Source of the DNA: Streptomyces sp. WM6386
GTDB lineage: Bacteria > Actinomycetota > Actinomycetes > Streptomycetales > Streptomycetaceae
Assembly (NCBI RefSeq): GCF_000972385.1
Contig: NZ_JXTE01000003.1
Coordinates: 148,764-212,763, forward strand
DNA length: 64,000 bases
Reading direction: 5' to 3'
The notes beneath the pieces were generated by a model, which had not been told where the DNA came from, ran no database searches, and was given only the letters and a program-made list of their open reading frames with translations. This document shows, piece after piece, positions 29,291 to 38,143 of the stretch (positions within the stretch are counted from its first letter, which is position 1; each line of letters opens with the position of its first letter). A program made the position numbers and the translations under genes.

Positions 29291-30012
29291 GCGGGACGTC
29301 CTTCCCGAGGCGTTCGGAGCAGAGGCGGATGGAGCGTGGTGGCCGTGCCCGCGCGGTAGAGCGCGGCCGGTTTGCCGCGGCCGCCGGTCAGTCGCGCGGC
29401 GCCCGGGACCGGTTCGACGAAGCCGGGTGTGGCGAGCACCTTGCGCCGGAAGTTGGGGCGGTCGAGGGCGGTGCCCCACACGGCCTCGTAGACCTGTTGC
29501 AGCTCGCCGAGCGTGAACTCGGGTGGACAGAAGGCGGTGGCGAGGCAGGTGTACTCGAGTTTGGCGCCGACGCGTTCCCGGGCGTCGGCCAGGATCCGGT
29601 CGTGGTCGAAGGCCAGGGGTCGCGCCGAGGCGTACGGCACCCAGCGGGCGTCCGCGGCGTCGCTGCCGCCGTGCGGCTCGGGCGGGTCCGGCAGCAGTGC
29701 GGCGAAGGCGACGGACACGACGCGCATCCGGGGGTCGCGGTCGGGCTCGCTGTAGGTGCGCAGCTGTTCCAGGTGCAGCCCGGAGACGTCCGAAAGGCCG
29801 GTCTCCTCGGCGAGTTCACGCCGGGCGGCCGTCTCGGCGGACTCGTCCGGCTGCACGAAGCCGCCGGGCAACGCCCAGTGCTCGGCGTACGGCTCCTGTC
29901 CGCGCTCCACGAGCAGGACGCGCAGAGCGCCCTCGGTGACGGTGAGGACGGCGAGATCGACGGTGACGGCGAAGGGTTCGTAGGCGTACTTGTCGTATGC
30001 GTCCACGTGCAC
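29287..30012 (-). CDS. NrtR-like transcriptional regulator (NUDIX domain plus winged helix)
   Basis: 241 residues. The N-terminal NUDIX domain has an intact box (GGFVQPDES, AETAARRELAEETGL). The C-terminal part (FTLGELQQVYEAVWGTALDR, NFRRKVLATPGFVEP, GRGKPAALYR) is the winged-helix layout of NrtR, the ADP-ribose-responsive regulator of NAD metabolism. In most NrtRs the NUDIX box has lost catalysis; here it looks complete, so hydrolysis may be retained. First gene of an operon with the glycohydrolase, with its palindromic site 12-28 bases upstream of the start. Confidence 0.85.
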   Translation of the reverse strand: MHVDAYDKYAYEPFAVTVDLAVLTVTEGALRVLLVERGQEPYAEHWALPGGFVQPDESAETAARRELAEETGLSDVSGLHLEQLRTYSEPDRDPRMRVVSVAFAALLPDPPEPHGGSDAADARWVPYASARPLAFDHDRILADARERVGAKLEYTCLATAFCPPEFTLGELQQVYEAVWGTALDRPNFRRKVLATPGFVEPVPGAARLTGGRGKPAALYRAGTATTLHPPLLRTPREGRPA

Positions 30013-30023
30013 CCACCCCTTTA

Positions 30024-30040
30024 ATAGTCACTACGACTAT
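30024..30040. promoter_or_regulatory. NrtR-type palindromic operator
   Basis: ATAGTC and GACTAT are perfect inverted arms with a 5-base spacer (ACTAC), located just upstream of the NrtR-like gene and 44 bases from the divergent DUF72 gene. It stands out because it is AT-rich. The arms resemble the NrtR motifs described for actinobacteria. Autoregulation is expected. Confidence 0.7.
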
Positions 30041-30083
30041 AAAGTCGCCGGATGGGATCGCACAACCCGGGTAACCGCACCGC

Positions 30084-31013
30084 ATGAGCGAGATCCTGGT
30101 GGGCACGTGTTCGTGGACGGACCGGGCGTTGACCGGCAGCGGCTGGTATCCGCCGGGGCGACGGGACGCCGAGGGACGGTTGCGGCACTACGCCGAGCGA
30201 TTCCCGGTCGTCGAGGTCGACTCGGCGTACTACGCGCTGCCCGGCGCCCGCACCAGCCGGCAGTGGGCCGAGCGGACGCCCCCGGGCTTCGTCTTCGACG
30301 TGAAGGCGTTCTCGCTGCTCACCGGGCATCCGACACGGAGTTCCGCGATGCCGGGCGGGCTGCCCGCCGAGCCTGGGAACCCGGCGGTGCTGGACGAGGT
30401 GTGGGCGCGCTTCACCGAGGGGATCGAGCCCCTTCGGACGGCCGGACGGCTCGGCAGCGTGCTGTTCCAGTTCCCGCCGTGGTTCCGCCCCGGACAGCGG
30501 GCCGGGGAGTTCCTGCGGGAGTGCGCCGAGCGGACCGCCGGGTGGCCGGTCGCCGTGGAGTTCCGGCATCCCGGCTGGTGGCGCAGGGAGTGGGCGGACG
30601 TGACCTGCGCGCTGCTCACCCGGTACGGCATGACCGCCGTGGCCGTCGACATGACCCAGACACTCCCCTCCTCGATCCCGCCCGTCGCCCCCGTCACCTC
30701 ACCGCGGCTGTCCGTCGTCCGCTTCCACGGTCGCAGCGCCGCCTGGGGATCGGGGAGCAAGGAGGACCGCTTCCGGTACGAGTACGGCGAGGACGAACTC
30801 GCCGAGTGGCTGCCCCGGTTGCGCTCGCTCGCCGAGCGGGTCGAGCAGCTCCACGTCCTGTTCAACAACTGCTGCGGCACCGCGTCCGTCCGTGCCGCGG
30901 AGACGATGCGGCGCCTGCTGGCCGGCGCCGGTCGGTCCCGGGCGCTCGACGACGGTGAGCCCGCCCGGAGCGCGGGCCCGCGGCCCTCAGGGCAGGCGGC
31001 CCGGAAGTCCTAG
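30084..31013 (+). CDS. DUF72 domain protein
   Basis: 309 residues of the DUF72 (YecE-like) TIM-barrel family of unknown reaction. Motifs: GTCSWTD near the N-terminus, VEVDSAYYALP, VAVEFRHPGWW, and FNNCCGTASVRAAETMRRLL near the C-terminus. ATG start. It faces the TIGR03086-family gene across 21 bases. A possible second target of the operator at 30024. Confidence 0.9.
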   Translation: MSEILVGTCSWTDRALTGSGWYPPGRRDAEGRLRHYAERFPVVEVDSAYYALPGARTSRQWAERTPPGFVFDVKAFSLLTGHPTRSSAMPGGLPAEPGNPAVLDEVWARFTEGIEPLRTAGRLGSVLFQFPPWFRPGQRAGEFLRECAERTAGWPVAVEFRHPGWWRREWADVTCALLTRYGMTAVAVDMTQTLPSSIPPVAPVTSPRLSVVRFHGRSAAWGSGSKEDRFRYEYGEDELAEWLPRLRSLAERVEQLHVLFNNCCGTASVRAAETMRRLLAGAGRSRALDDGEPARSAGPRPSGQAARKS

Positions 31014-31034
31014 CCTCCGAGGAACCCACCGGAC

Positions 31035-31580
31035 TCATCCCGGGAAGGGATCGCACCGCCCCAGGAAGGCCAGGAGCCGGGCGTCGGGCGGCGCGCAGGG
31101 CGGGACGGCGGCCGGCTCCGCGAACCGCACCCCGCGGTCCTCCTCGGTGACCACGCACCGCGCGATGGGCAGCAACTCGGCCGCGAGAGCGACCGGAAAG
31201 GGCCGCGACCGTCCACAGGCCTGCGCGACGTCCCAACCGTGCACGGCGATCTCGACGGCGCCGACCGCGCCCATCACCCGTACGTCCAGCGGCCGTTCTG
31301 CGACCTGGACCAGATCACGAGGGCCGGCCGCCCAAGCACCGAGCACCGCACACGCGCGCGTACGGAAGCCGCACACGCGGTCGCTCTGCGGCAGTAGTCC
31401 GATCCGCCCGCCGGTCAGCCCCTCGTGCAACGCGTCCAGGGAATCATCGAGATGCTCGAGCAGCTCCCCCAGATCCCACGCGGCACAGGGCGTCGCCCGG
31501 CCCGGTCCGGCAGACCCCACCAAGGCCACGCTCCCCAGCGCGTACGCAAGCGAACGCTCCAGCAGCTCCCCCGGATTCAT
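31035..31580 (-). CDS. TIGR03086-like/maleylpyruvate isomerase-type metal-binding protein
   Basis: About 181 residues of the DinB/MDMPI superfamily: ATPCAAWDLGELLEHLDDSL carries the first metal-binding His region and VEIAVHGWDVAQACG the second. These four-helix proteins bind a divalent metal and often act with mycothiol. ATG at 31580 overlaps the stop of the small upstream gene (ATGA). Confidence 0.8.
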   Translation of the reverse strand: MNPGELLERSLAYALGSVALVGSAGPGRATPCAAWDLGELLEHLDDSLDALHEGLTGGRIGLLPQSDRVCGFRTRACAVLGAWAAGPRDLVQVAERPLDVRVMGAVGAVEIAVHGWDVAQACGRSRPFPVALAAELLPIARCVVTEEDRGVRFAEPAAVPPCAPPDARLLAFLGRCDPFPG

Positions 31581-31849
31581 GACAGCACCCCGTCCCGCAA
31601 CCACCCGAGCGACTCGGCGGCCTCAGGCATCCGCCCGGCCGGCCACGGGACCCCCGCAGCGACCCTCAGTGGCTTCTCAGGCGCCTCTGACGGCCCGCCG
31701 GGCCCGGAGGGCAGCGGACGCCGCGCGTGGCTCTCCAGGGTCGTCAGACGCGTGCTGGTGGCGCTCGGATGCGGCCCGGTCCGCGAGGACGCCCGGCCCT
31801 CGCCCTCGTCGTGGCCCCGCCGGGCCCGCAGATCCGTCGTCGCGGTCAT
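31577..31849 (-). CDS. Small hypothetical protein upstream of the MDMPI-like gene
   Basis: About 90 residues, Arg/Pro/Gly/Ser-rich and probably disordered; no domain recognised. ATG at 31849. The 4-base overlap with the following gene, and a C-terminus MPEAAESLGWLRDGVLS that looks like normal protein, support it as a real coupled gene. Its middle is low in complexity, so it is held at moderate confidence. Confidence 0.5.
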   Translation of the reverse strand: MTATTDLRARRGHDEGEGRASSRTGPHPSATSTRLTTLESHARRPLPSGPGGPSEAPEKPLRVAAGVPWPAGRMPEAAESLGWLRDGVLS

Positions 31850-31903
31850 GCCCACTCCCCTCGTCCGTGTGGGATGAAGACCGGCGGGAGCGCGAAAACG
31901 AAT

Positions 31904-31936
31904 CGGCCGGCCCCGGAAAGAGTCCGGAACCGGCCG
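31904..31936 (-). terminator. Hairpin terminator after the pseudouridine synthase
   Basis: Arms CGGCCGGCCCCGGA and TCCGGAACCGGCCG pair fully on the minus-strand RNA if two G-U pairs are counted, with a short AAGAG-type loop. It lies 23 bases past the stop codon of the pseudouridine synthase gene. Confidence 0.7.
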
Positions 31937-31959
31937 TCGTACGGACGAAACGGCGAGAC

Positions 31960-33081
31960 CTAGAGGTCGACTTCCTTCATCAGCATCCCGACCTCCGTGT
32001 TGGACAGCCGCCGCAGCCAGCCCGACTTCTGGTCGCCCAGGGTGATCGGGCCGAAGGCGACCCGCACCAGCTTGTCGACCGGGAAGCCGGCCTCCGCCAG
32101 CATGCGGCGAACGATGTGCTTGCGGCCCTCGTGCAGGGTGACCTCGACGAGGTAGTTCTTGCCGGTCTGCTCGACGACCCGGAAGTGGTCCGCCTTCGCG
32201 TACCCGTCCTCCAGCTGGATGCCGTCCTTCAGACGCTTGCCCAGATCCCGCGGGATCGGGCCCACGATGTGCGCGAGGTAGACCTTCTTCACGCCGTACT
32301 TGGGGTGGGTCAGCCGGTGCGCCAGCTCGCCGTGGTTGGTGAGCAGGATGACACCCTCGGTCTCGGTGTCGAGCCGACCGACGTGGAAGAGCCGCGTCTC
32401 ACGGTTGGTGACGTAGTCGCCGAGGCACTGACGGCCCTCGTTGTCCTCCATCGTGGAGACGACGCCGGCCGGCTTGTTCAGCGAGAAGAACTGGTACGAC
32501 TGCGTCGCGACCGTCAGGCCGTCGACCTTGACCTCGTCCCTCTCCGGGTCGACGCGCTTGCCCTGCTCCAGGACGATCTCGCCGTTGACCTCGACCCGCG
32601 CCTGCTCGATGAGCTCCTCGCAGGCCCGCCGGGAGCCGTAGCCCGCGCGCGCGAGGATCTTCTGCAGCCGCTCGCCCTCCTGCTCGGCGCCCGGGAAGGT
32701 CTTGGGCAGCTTGACGTCCTTCTTGTTCGCGTACCGCTCGCGGTTGCGCTCCTCGGCCCGCGCCTCGTACTCGCGGGAGGTGGCGGGGACCCAGCGGCCG
32801 CGCCCGGTGCCCTGGCCCTGCTTGGGCCCGCCCTTGGCACCGCCGCGCGCGGAGGCGCCGCGCCCGGACTTCGGGCCCTCGTGAGACCCGCCGGGGCCCA
32901 CGTCGTAGCGCCGCTCCTCGGGGCGGGGCTTGCTGGGACGGCCGCCCTGCTTGTCGTCGCGGTTGCCACCGGCGCCACGGGGATTACCGCGGCCACCGCT
33001 GCTCCCGCCGCGGCCGCCGCTGTTGCCACCACGGCTCCCGCCGTTGTTTCCGCTGCTGTTCCTGCCGCTGCTGCTTCGCAT
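31960..33081 (-). CDS. rRNA pseudouridine synthase, RluB/RsuA-like, with Gly/Arg-rich N-terminus
   Basis: About 373 residues. It isomerises a uridine in rRNA. The first 100 residues are Gly/Arg/Ser-rich (GGRGGSSGGRGNPRGAGG) and probably disordered. An S4 RNA-binding domain follows (LQKILARAGYGSRRACEELI), then the catalytic domain with GRLDTETEGVILLTN, where Asp is catalytic. ATG at 33081 overlaps the scpB stop by one base (TGATG). Position after scpA-scpB is typical. Confidence 0.92.
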   Translation of the reverse strand: MRSSSGRNSSGNNGGSRGGNSGGRGGSSGGRGNPRGAGGNRDDKQGGRPSKPRPEERRYDVGPGGSHEGPKSGRGASARGGAKGGPKQGQGTGRGRWVPATSREYEARAEERNRERYANKKDVKLPKTFPGAEQEGERLQKILARAGYGSRRACEELIEQARVEVNGEIVLEQGKRVDPERDEVKVDGLTVATQSYQFFSLNKPAGVVSTMEDNEGRQCLGDYVTNRETRLFHVGRLDTETEGVILLTNHGELAHRLTHPKYGVKKVYLAHIVGPIPRDLGKRLKDGIQLEDGYAKADHFRVVEQTGKNYLVEVTLHEGRKHIVRRMLAEAGFPVDKLVRVAFGPITLGDQKSGWLRRLSNTEVGMLMKEVDL

Positions 33082-33734
33082 CAAAGTTCCGTCTTGTCGT
33101 CTGCGTCCTCGGAATCCGGAGCGTCCGGATCGAACGACGGGACCCCTTCCAGCGTCTCGGCCTCGATCGCCTCCGCCTCGGGGAGAAAGGGCGCGAGCTC
33201 CGGGAGCTCGTCCAGGCCTCGCAGGCCCATCCGCTCCAGAAAGTAGTTCGTCGTCACGTACAGGATCGCACCTGTTTCGGGTTCCGCGCCCGCCTCCTGG
33301 ACCAGACCGCGCTGGAGGAGGGTCCGCATGACCCCGTCACAGTTGACTCCTCGTACGGCCGAGACCCTGCTGCGGCTCACCGGCTGACGGTAGGCGACGA
33401 CGGCCAGGGTCTCCAGCGCCGCCTGGGTGAGCCGGGCCTGCTGGCCGTCCAGCACGAAGCCCTCGACGGCCGCCGCGAACTCGGGCCGGCTGTAGAAACG
33501 CCAGCCCCCGGCGATCAGCCGCAGCTCGAAGCCGCGCCCCTGGACGGTGTACTCGTCGGCCAGTGCCCGCAGCGCGTCCGCGATCTGCCGTCTGGGCCGC
33601 TGGAGGATCTTCGCGAGGTGTTCCTCGGTGGCGGGCTCGTCCACGATCATGAGGACGGCCTCCAGGGCGGGCTTGAGATCGAGGTCGGCGACGGTGCGCG
33701 GCCCGGCCGGAACGTCGGTGGTCTCCTCGCTCAC
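33081..33734 (-). CDS. scpB: Segregation and condensation protein B
   Basis: 217 residues with two winged-helix domains. Motifs: ALEAVLMIVDEPATEEHLAK, TQAALETLAVVAYRQPVSRS and VRGVNCDGVMRTLLQRGLV. It partners ScpA and SMC in chromosome compaction. Overlaps scpA by 4 bases and the pseudouridine synthase by 1. Acidic C-terminus. Confidence 0.95.
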   Translation of the reverse strand: MSEETTDVPAGPRTVADLDLKPALEAVLMIVDEPATEEHLAKILQRPRRQIADALRALADEYTVQGRGFELRLIAGGWRFYSRPEFAAAVEGFVLDGQQARLTQAALETLAVVAYRQPVSRSRVSAVRGVNCDGVMRTLLQRGLVQEAGAEPETGAILYVTTNYFLERMGLRGLDELPELAPFLPEAEAIEAETLEGVPSFDPDAPDSEDADDKTEL

Positions 33735-34792
33735 GCCTTGTCCTCCTTGGGCGGCTCGGGCGGTCGGTCGAACTCGTCGGTCACCATCGGTTCGGCGTCA
33801 CCCTCTCCGCCGGTCCACCGCACGATGAGGTCACCGAGGGCCGTCTCCTGGTCCAGCGCGACGGCCCTCTCCCGGTACAGCTCCAGCAGCGCCAGGAATC
33901 GCGCCACTACGGTGAGGGTGTCGTCGATGTCCTCGACCAGCGTCCGGAAGCTGGCCTCGCCGAGCTCCTTCAGCCGGGCCACCACGATCCCGGCCTGCTC
34001 CTGCACGCTGACCAGCGGCGCATGGATGTGGTCGACGTACACCTGCGGCTTGGGCTTGGGCTGCATCGCCTTCACGGCGAGCTTCGCGAACCCCTCCGGG
34101 CCGATGCTGATGACGACCTCGGGCAGCAGTTCGGCGTGGTGCGGTTCGAGGCCGACGGTACGGGGGTAGCGGCGGGCCTCCTCGTCGAGGCGGTGGTTGA
34201 AGATGTCGGCGATCTGTTTGTAGGCGCGGTACTGCAGCAGCCGCGCGAACAACAGGTCCCGCGCTTCGAGGAGCGCGAGGTCGGCCTCGTCCTCGACCTC
34301 GGCGGAGGGCAGCAGCCGGGCCGCCTTGAGATCGAGGAGCGTGGCGGCGACCACGAGGAACTCGGTCGTCTGGTCCAGATCCCAGTCCGGCCCCATCGCC
34401 CTGATGTGCGCCATGAACTCGTCGGTCACCTTGGACAGGGCGACCTCGGTCACGTCCAGCTTGTGTTTGGAGATCAGCTGGAGGAGGAGATCGAAGGGGC
34501 CTTCGAAGTTGGAGAGACGGACCTTGAAGACACCGTCGCCGGGTTCCTGGGGTTCGGTGGGGGTCTCACGAGGCGGGGCCTCGGGCTCCGGTTCGGGTTC
34601 CGGTACGACGACCTCGGGCTCCGCGACCTCGGGCTCCGGTTCCGCCGCGACCGGTACGGGTGGGTACAACGGCCCACCGGCCTCGGCCTCAGCCACCGAC
34701 GCGCTCTCCGGCTCACCCCGCAGAGCGCCCCGCCCCAGCACACGCCGACGGCCGGCAGGTGCGCCGGGGGTGGGAACGTCGTTCGAGGTCAT
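33731..34792 (-). CDS. scpA: Segregation and condensation protein A (kleisin)
   Basis: 353 residues. The kleisin core starts about residue 88 (FKVRLSNFEGPFDLLLQLIS) and continues with EFLVVAATLLDLKAARLLP. The first 85 residues are a Pro/Glu-rich linker (PEPEVAEPEVVVPEPEPEPE). It bridges the SMC heads and recruits ScpB. ATG start. It is 18 bases downstream of the small ParA-linked gene, which suggests one operon from parA to the pseudouridine synthase. Confidence 0.95.
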   Translation of the reverse strand: MTSNDVPTPGAPAGRRRVLGRGALRGEPESASVAEAEAGGPLYPPVPVAAEPEPEVAEPEVVVPEPEPEPEAPPRETPTEPQEPGDGVFKVRLSNFEGPFDLLLQLISKHKLDVTEVALSKVTDEFMAHIRAMGPDWDLDQTTEFLVVAATLLDLKAARLLPSAEVEDEADLALLEARDLLFARLLQYRAYKQIADIFNHRLDEEARRYPRTVGLEPHHAELLPEVVISIGPEGFAKLAVKAMQPKPKPQVYVDHIHAPLVSVQEQAGIVVARLKELGEASFRTLVEDIDDTLTVVARFLALLELYRERAVALDQETALGDLIVRWTGGEGDAEPMVTDEFDRPPEPPKEDKA

Positions 34793-34810
34793 GGCCCTCG
34801 CAGGCTACCG

Positions 34811-35374
34811 CTACCGCCCGCGCAGTCGGCGTACGAGGATGCTCGCGTCTCCCCGGGACTCCAGATCGGCCAGCACCACGGCGACCGCCTCGCGGACGAT
34901 GCGCCCGCGGTCGACGGCCAGCCCGTGCTCGCCGCGGAGCACCAGACGGGCGTGCTCCAGATCCATGAGCTCCTCGGCGGAGACGTACACGGTGATCTTC
35001 TCGTCGTGCCGCTCACGCCCGCTGGGCCGACGTGAGGCCGCCCGGCCCCCACCACGCTGCTTGCGCGGCGCGGCAGAACCTTCCTGCGCGTCCTGACGTC
35101 GCCCGGAGCGCTCCGCGTCCCGGCTGCGGGACTCGCCGGCCGCGGCCGGTTCCGTGGCCACATGCTCCGCCCCGTCGCCGTCACCGCCCTGCGCGGGCAC
35201 CGACTGCGGCGCGTCCTCGGACGACCCGGCCGCGGCGCCGTCGCTCTCCCCCGCGGGTGCGGGCACCCGGGCTTCGCCGTTGGCCCCCCGCCGCGGAGTG
35301 GACGGCTGGAGCGCCATTCCCCCTGTCGTACGGAAGAGTTCGTCGGCCCCCGGCAGACTCACTCGGCGTGACAC
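34811..35374 (-). CDS. ParA-linked small protein with ribbon-helix-helix-like C-terminus
   Basis: 187 residues. Residues 20-120 are low complexity. The C-terminal 65 residues (KITVYVSAEELMDLEHARL, then VDRGRIVREAVAVVLADLES) have the strand-helix-helix pattern of ribbon-helix-helix DNA-binding proteins; this is inference. GTG at 35374 overlaps the parA stop by 16 bases. It may be a DNA-binding partner of this orphan ParA. Confidence 0.75.
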   Translation of the reverse strand: MSRRVSLPGADELFRTTGGMALQPSTPRRGANGEARVPAPAGESDGAAAGSSEDAPQSVPAQGGDGDGAEHVATEPAAAGESRSRDAERSGRRQDAQEGSAAPRKQRGGGRAASRRPSGRERHDEKITVYVSAEELMDLEHARLVLRGEHGLAVDRGRIVREAVAVVLADLESRGDASILVRRLRGR

Positions 35375-36537
35375 CGGGCGAGCACCTCCCTGGCGAGCTG
35401 GCGGTAGGCGGCGGCGCCGACGGAGTTGGAGGCGTACGTGGTGATCGGCTCACCGGCGACCGTGGTCTCCGGGAAGCGGACCGTGCGCCCGATGACCGTG
35501 TGGTAGACGTGGTCGTCGAACGCCTCGACGACACGCGCGAGCACCTCACGGCTGTGCACGGTGCGCGAGTCGTACATCGTGGCGAGGATCCCGTCGAGCT
35601 CCAGATCCGGGTTGAGCCGCTCCTGGACCTTCTCGATGGTCTCCGTCAGCAGGGCGACACCACGGAGGGCGAAGAACTCACACTCCAGTGGCACTATCAC
35701 CTTGTGCGCGGCCGTCAGGGCGTTGACCGTGAGCAGACCCAGTGAAGGCTGGCAGTCGATCACGATGTAGTCGTAGTCGGCCATGAGCGGCTTCAGGGCC
35801 CGCTGCAATGTCGACTCGCGCGCGACCTCGGAGACCAGCTGGACCTCCGCCGCCGACAAGTCGATATTGCTCGGCAGCAGGTCCATGTTGGGGACCGCGG
35901 TCTTCAGCAGGACCTCGTCGGCCGCCATGCCCCGCTCCATGAGCAGGTTGTAGACGGTGAGGTCGAGCTCCATCGGGTTGACACCGAGGCCCACCGACAG
36001 CGCGCCCTGCGGGTCGAAGTCCACGAGCAGCACGCGACGTCCGTACTCCGCGAGCGCGGCACCCAGGTTGATGGTCGACGTCGTCTTGCCGACGCCGCCC
36101 TTCTGGTTGCACATCGCGATGATCTTCGCGGGTCCGTGATCGGTCAGCGGACCCGGGATCGGGAAGTACGGCAGCGGGCGACCGGTCGGGCCGATGCGCT
36201 CACGGCGCTGGCGGGCAGCGTCGGGAGCGAGCGTGGCCGCGTACTCCGGGTCGGGCTCGTATTCGGCGTCGGGGTCGTAGAAGTGCCCCTCGGGCAGTTC
36301 GTCGTAGTCGGCGAACTGGCTGTGGGGCGCGCCACTTCCGTCGCCGGCCATGGCGTTCACGTGATGGCCATCCATGCTCTGGTGTGCTGACAGAGTCACC
36401 CTTCGGTTCAGGTGGCTCTGGTGGGCTGCGAAGGTGCGCACCGCGACGGAGCCGACAGCCTCGAACCCCGCGGGGCCCTCAGCCCGTGCAGGCGTTCCTG
36501 GTTGACCACCTCCGGGAGTAAATGTCGACTCATTCAC
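35359..36537 (-). CDS. ParA-family ATPase (orphan, away from oriC)
   Basis: About 392 residues. A disordered, 150-residue N-terminus is followed by the deviant Walker A CNQKGGVGKTTSTINLG, Walker A' VLLVDFDPQGAL and YIVIDCQPSLG. It is a ParA/Soj-like partition ATPase, but there is no parB beside it and oriC-linked parAB would be elsewhere. GTG at 36537 is preceded by AAGGAGGT. It heads the scpA-scpB-rluB run, so a chromosome-organisation role is likely. Confidence 0.88.
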   Translation of the reverse strand: MNESTFTPGGGQPGTPARAEGPAGFEAVGSVAVRTFAAHQSHLNRRVTLSAHQSMDGHHVNAMAGDGSGAPHSQFADYDELPEGHFYDPDAEYEPDPEYAATLAPDAARQRRERIGPTGRPLPYFPIPGPLTDHGPAKIIAMCNQKGGVGKTTSTINLGAALAEYGRRVLLVDFDPQGALSVGLGVNPMELDLTVYNLLMERGMAADEVLLKTAVPNMDLLPSNIDLSAAEVQLVSEVARESTLQRALKPLMADYDYIVIDCQPSLGLLTVNALTAAHKVIVPLECEFFALRGVALLTETIEKVQERLNPDLELDGILATMYDSRTVHSREVLARVVEAFDDHVYHTVIGRTVRFPETTVAGEPITTYASNSVGAAAYRQLAREVLARCHAE

Positions 36538-36793
36538 AAGTCGTCTTACCTCCTTGGTGACCAGGAAACTTCTAGACAAGGTCAGCGTGGCACCATGCCG
36601 ACGGTTGGCGACTCTATGGCGTGTCGGGTGTTCACAGCAACACAATCCGCCGGACCCGGCAGGATGTGTCGGCAATCAAACATCGCGCTGTCAAGGGCGT
36701 ACGGCCGTCGCACAGCAGGTTTCACCGGTGTGCGAATCGACCAAAGGGTTACGTTCGAGGCGAGTTGACCGAGCGTCGCAAAGTGACCATACA

Positions 36794-36836
36794 CACATGT
36801 GGCCGGACCTTGTCGGGCAAGGTCCGGCCACATGTG
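36794..36836 (-). terminator. Very strong hairpin terminator after ald
   Basis: Perfect 19-base arms (CACATGTGGCCGGACCTTG and complement) around a 5-base TCGGG loop, 48 bases past the ald stop. The 36538-36883 gap otherwise holds the parA promoter region, AT-richer around 36540-36740, with no recognised operator. Confidence 0.85.
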
Positions 36837-36883
36837 AGTGGTTGACGCGCCTTGTTGACGTATCGCCTTTACGAAAAGGTGAC

Positions 36884-38008
36884 TTAGCCGATCAGGGCCT
36901 CGAGCTCCACGTGCTCCAGGCCGTGCGCCTCGGCGACCTCCTTGTAAACGACCTTGCCGTCATGGGTGTTGAGACCCCTGGCGAGCGCGGCGTCACGGCG
37001 CAGCGCCTCGACCCAGCCGTGGTCGGCGAGTTCGACGATGTACGGCAGCGTCGCGTTGGTGAGCGCGTAGGTGGAGGTGTTGGGCACCGCGCCGGGCATG
37101 TTGGCGACGCAGTAGAAGACCGAGTCGTGGATCTTGAAGGTGGGCTCGGCGTGGGTGGTCGGCCGGGAGTCCTCGAAGCAGCCGCCCTGGTCGATCGCGA
37201 TGTCGACAAGGACACTTCCGGGCTTCATCCGCGACACGAGCTCGTTGGTGACCAGCTTCGGAGCCTTGGCGCCCGGGATGAGCACCGCGCCGATGACGAG
37301 GTCGGCGTCCAGGACGGCCTTCTCCAGCTCGAAGGCATTGGACATGATCGCCCGGACCTTGGTGCCGAAGACCTTGTCCGCCTCGCGCAGCTTGTTGATG
37401 TCACGGTCGAGCAGCGTGACGTGGAAGCCCATGCCGACGGCGATCTGCGTGGCGTTCCACCCGGAGACGCCGCCGCCGATGACGACGGCCTTCGCGGGCT
37501 GGGTGCCGGGCACGCCACCGGGGAGCACGCCACGGCCGCCGGCCGAGCGCATCAGGTGGTAGGCGCCGACCTGCGGGGCGAGCCGGCCCGCGACCTCGGA
37601 CATCGGGGCGAGGAGGGGCAGCGCGCGCGAGGGCAGCTCGACCGTCTCGTAGGCGATCGCCGTGGTGCCGGACTCGATGAGCGCGTCGGTGCACTCCTTG
37701 GAGGCGGCCAGATGCAGGTAGGTGAAGAGCGTCTGGTCCTTGCGGAGGCGGTGGTACTCCTCGGCGATGGGCTCCTTGACCTTGAGCAGCAGGTCGGCGG
37801 TGGCCCACACCTCGTCGGCCGTGGCAAGGATCCGCGCGCCCGCGGCGACGTACTCCGCGTCCGGGATCGACGAGCCGAGACCGGCGTTCTGCTCAATGAG
37901 GACCTGGTGGCCGTGGCGCACCAGCTCGTGCACGCCGGCGGGGGTGATGGCCACCCGGAACTCGTTGTTCTTGACCTCGCGGGGGATGCCGACCTTCACG
38001 TCGATCAC
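36884..38008 (-). CDS. ald: Alanine dehydrogenase
   Basis: About 374 residues. NAD-dependent interconversion of L-alanine and pyruvate plus ammonia. Motifs: [20 protein letters not shown] at the N-terminus, [10 protein letters not shown], and the NAD-binding [23 protein letters not shown] at 38008 with AAGGA five bases upstream was preferred over a GTG at 38068. Single gene, with a very strong terminator downstream. Confidence 0.95.
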   Translation of the reverse strand: MIDVKVGIPREVKNNEFRVAITPAGVHELVRHGHQVLIEQNAGLGSSIPDAEYVAAGARILATADEVWATADLLLKVKEPIAEEYHRLRKDQTLFTYLHLAASKECTDALIESGTTAIAYETVELPSRALPLLAPMSEVAGRLAPQVGAYHLMRSAGGRGVLPGGVPGTQPAKAVVIGGGVSGWNATQIAVGMGFHVTLLDRDINKLREADKVFGTKVRAIMSNAFELEKAVLDADLVIGAVLIPGAKAPKLVTNELVSRMKPGSVLVDIAIDQGGCFEDSRPTTHAEPTFKIHDSVFYCVANMPGAVPNTSTYALTNATLPYIVELADHGWVEALRRDAALARGLNTHDGKVVYKEVAEAHGLEHVELEALIG

Positions 38009-38143
38009 GGTCCTTGGCTCAGAGGGTATGGGGCAATACAACACATACCCGGGCACGCATGAGCACACCGGGATGCACCGCAGGAGAAGGTGCGGCAGAG
38101 CCAGTCTAATGAAGGTGTTCCCGCTGTCTAGCCTTTCATTGCA

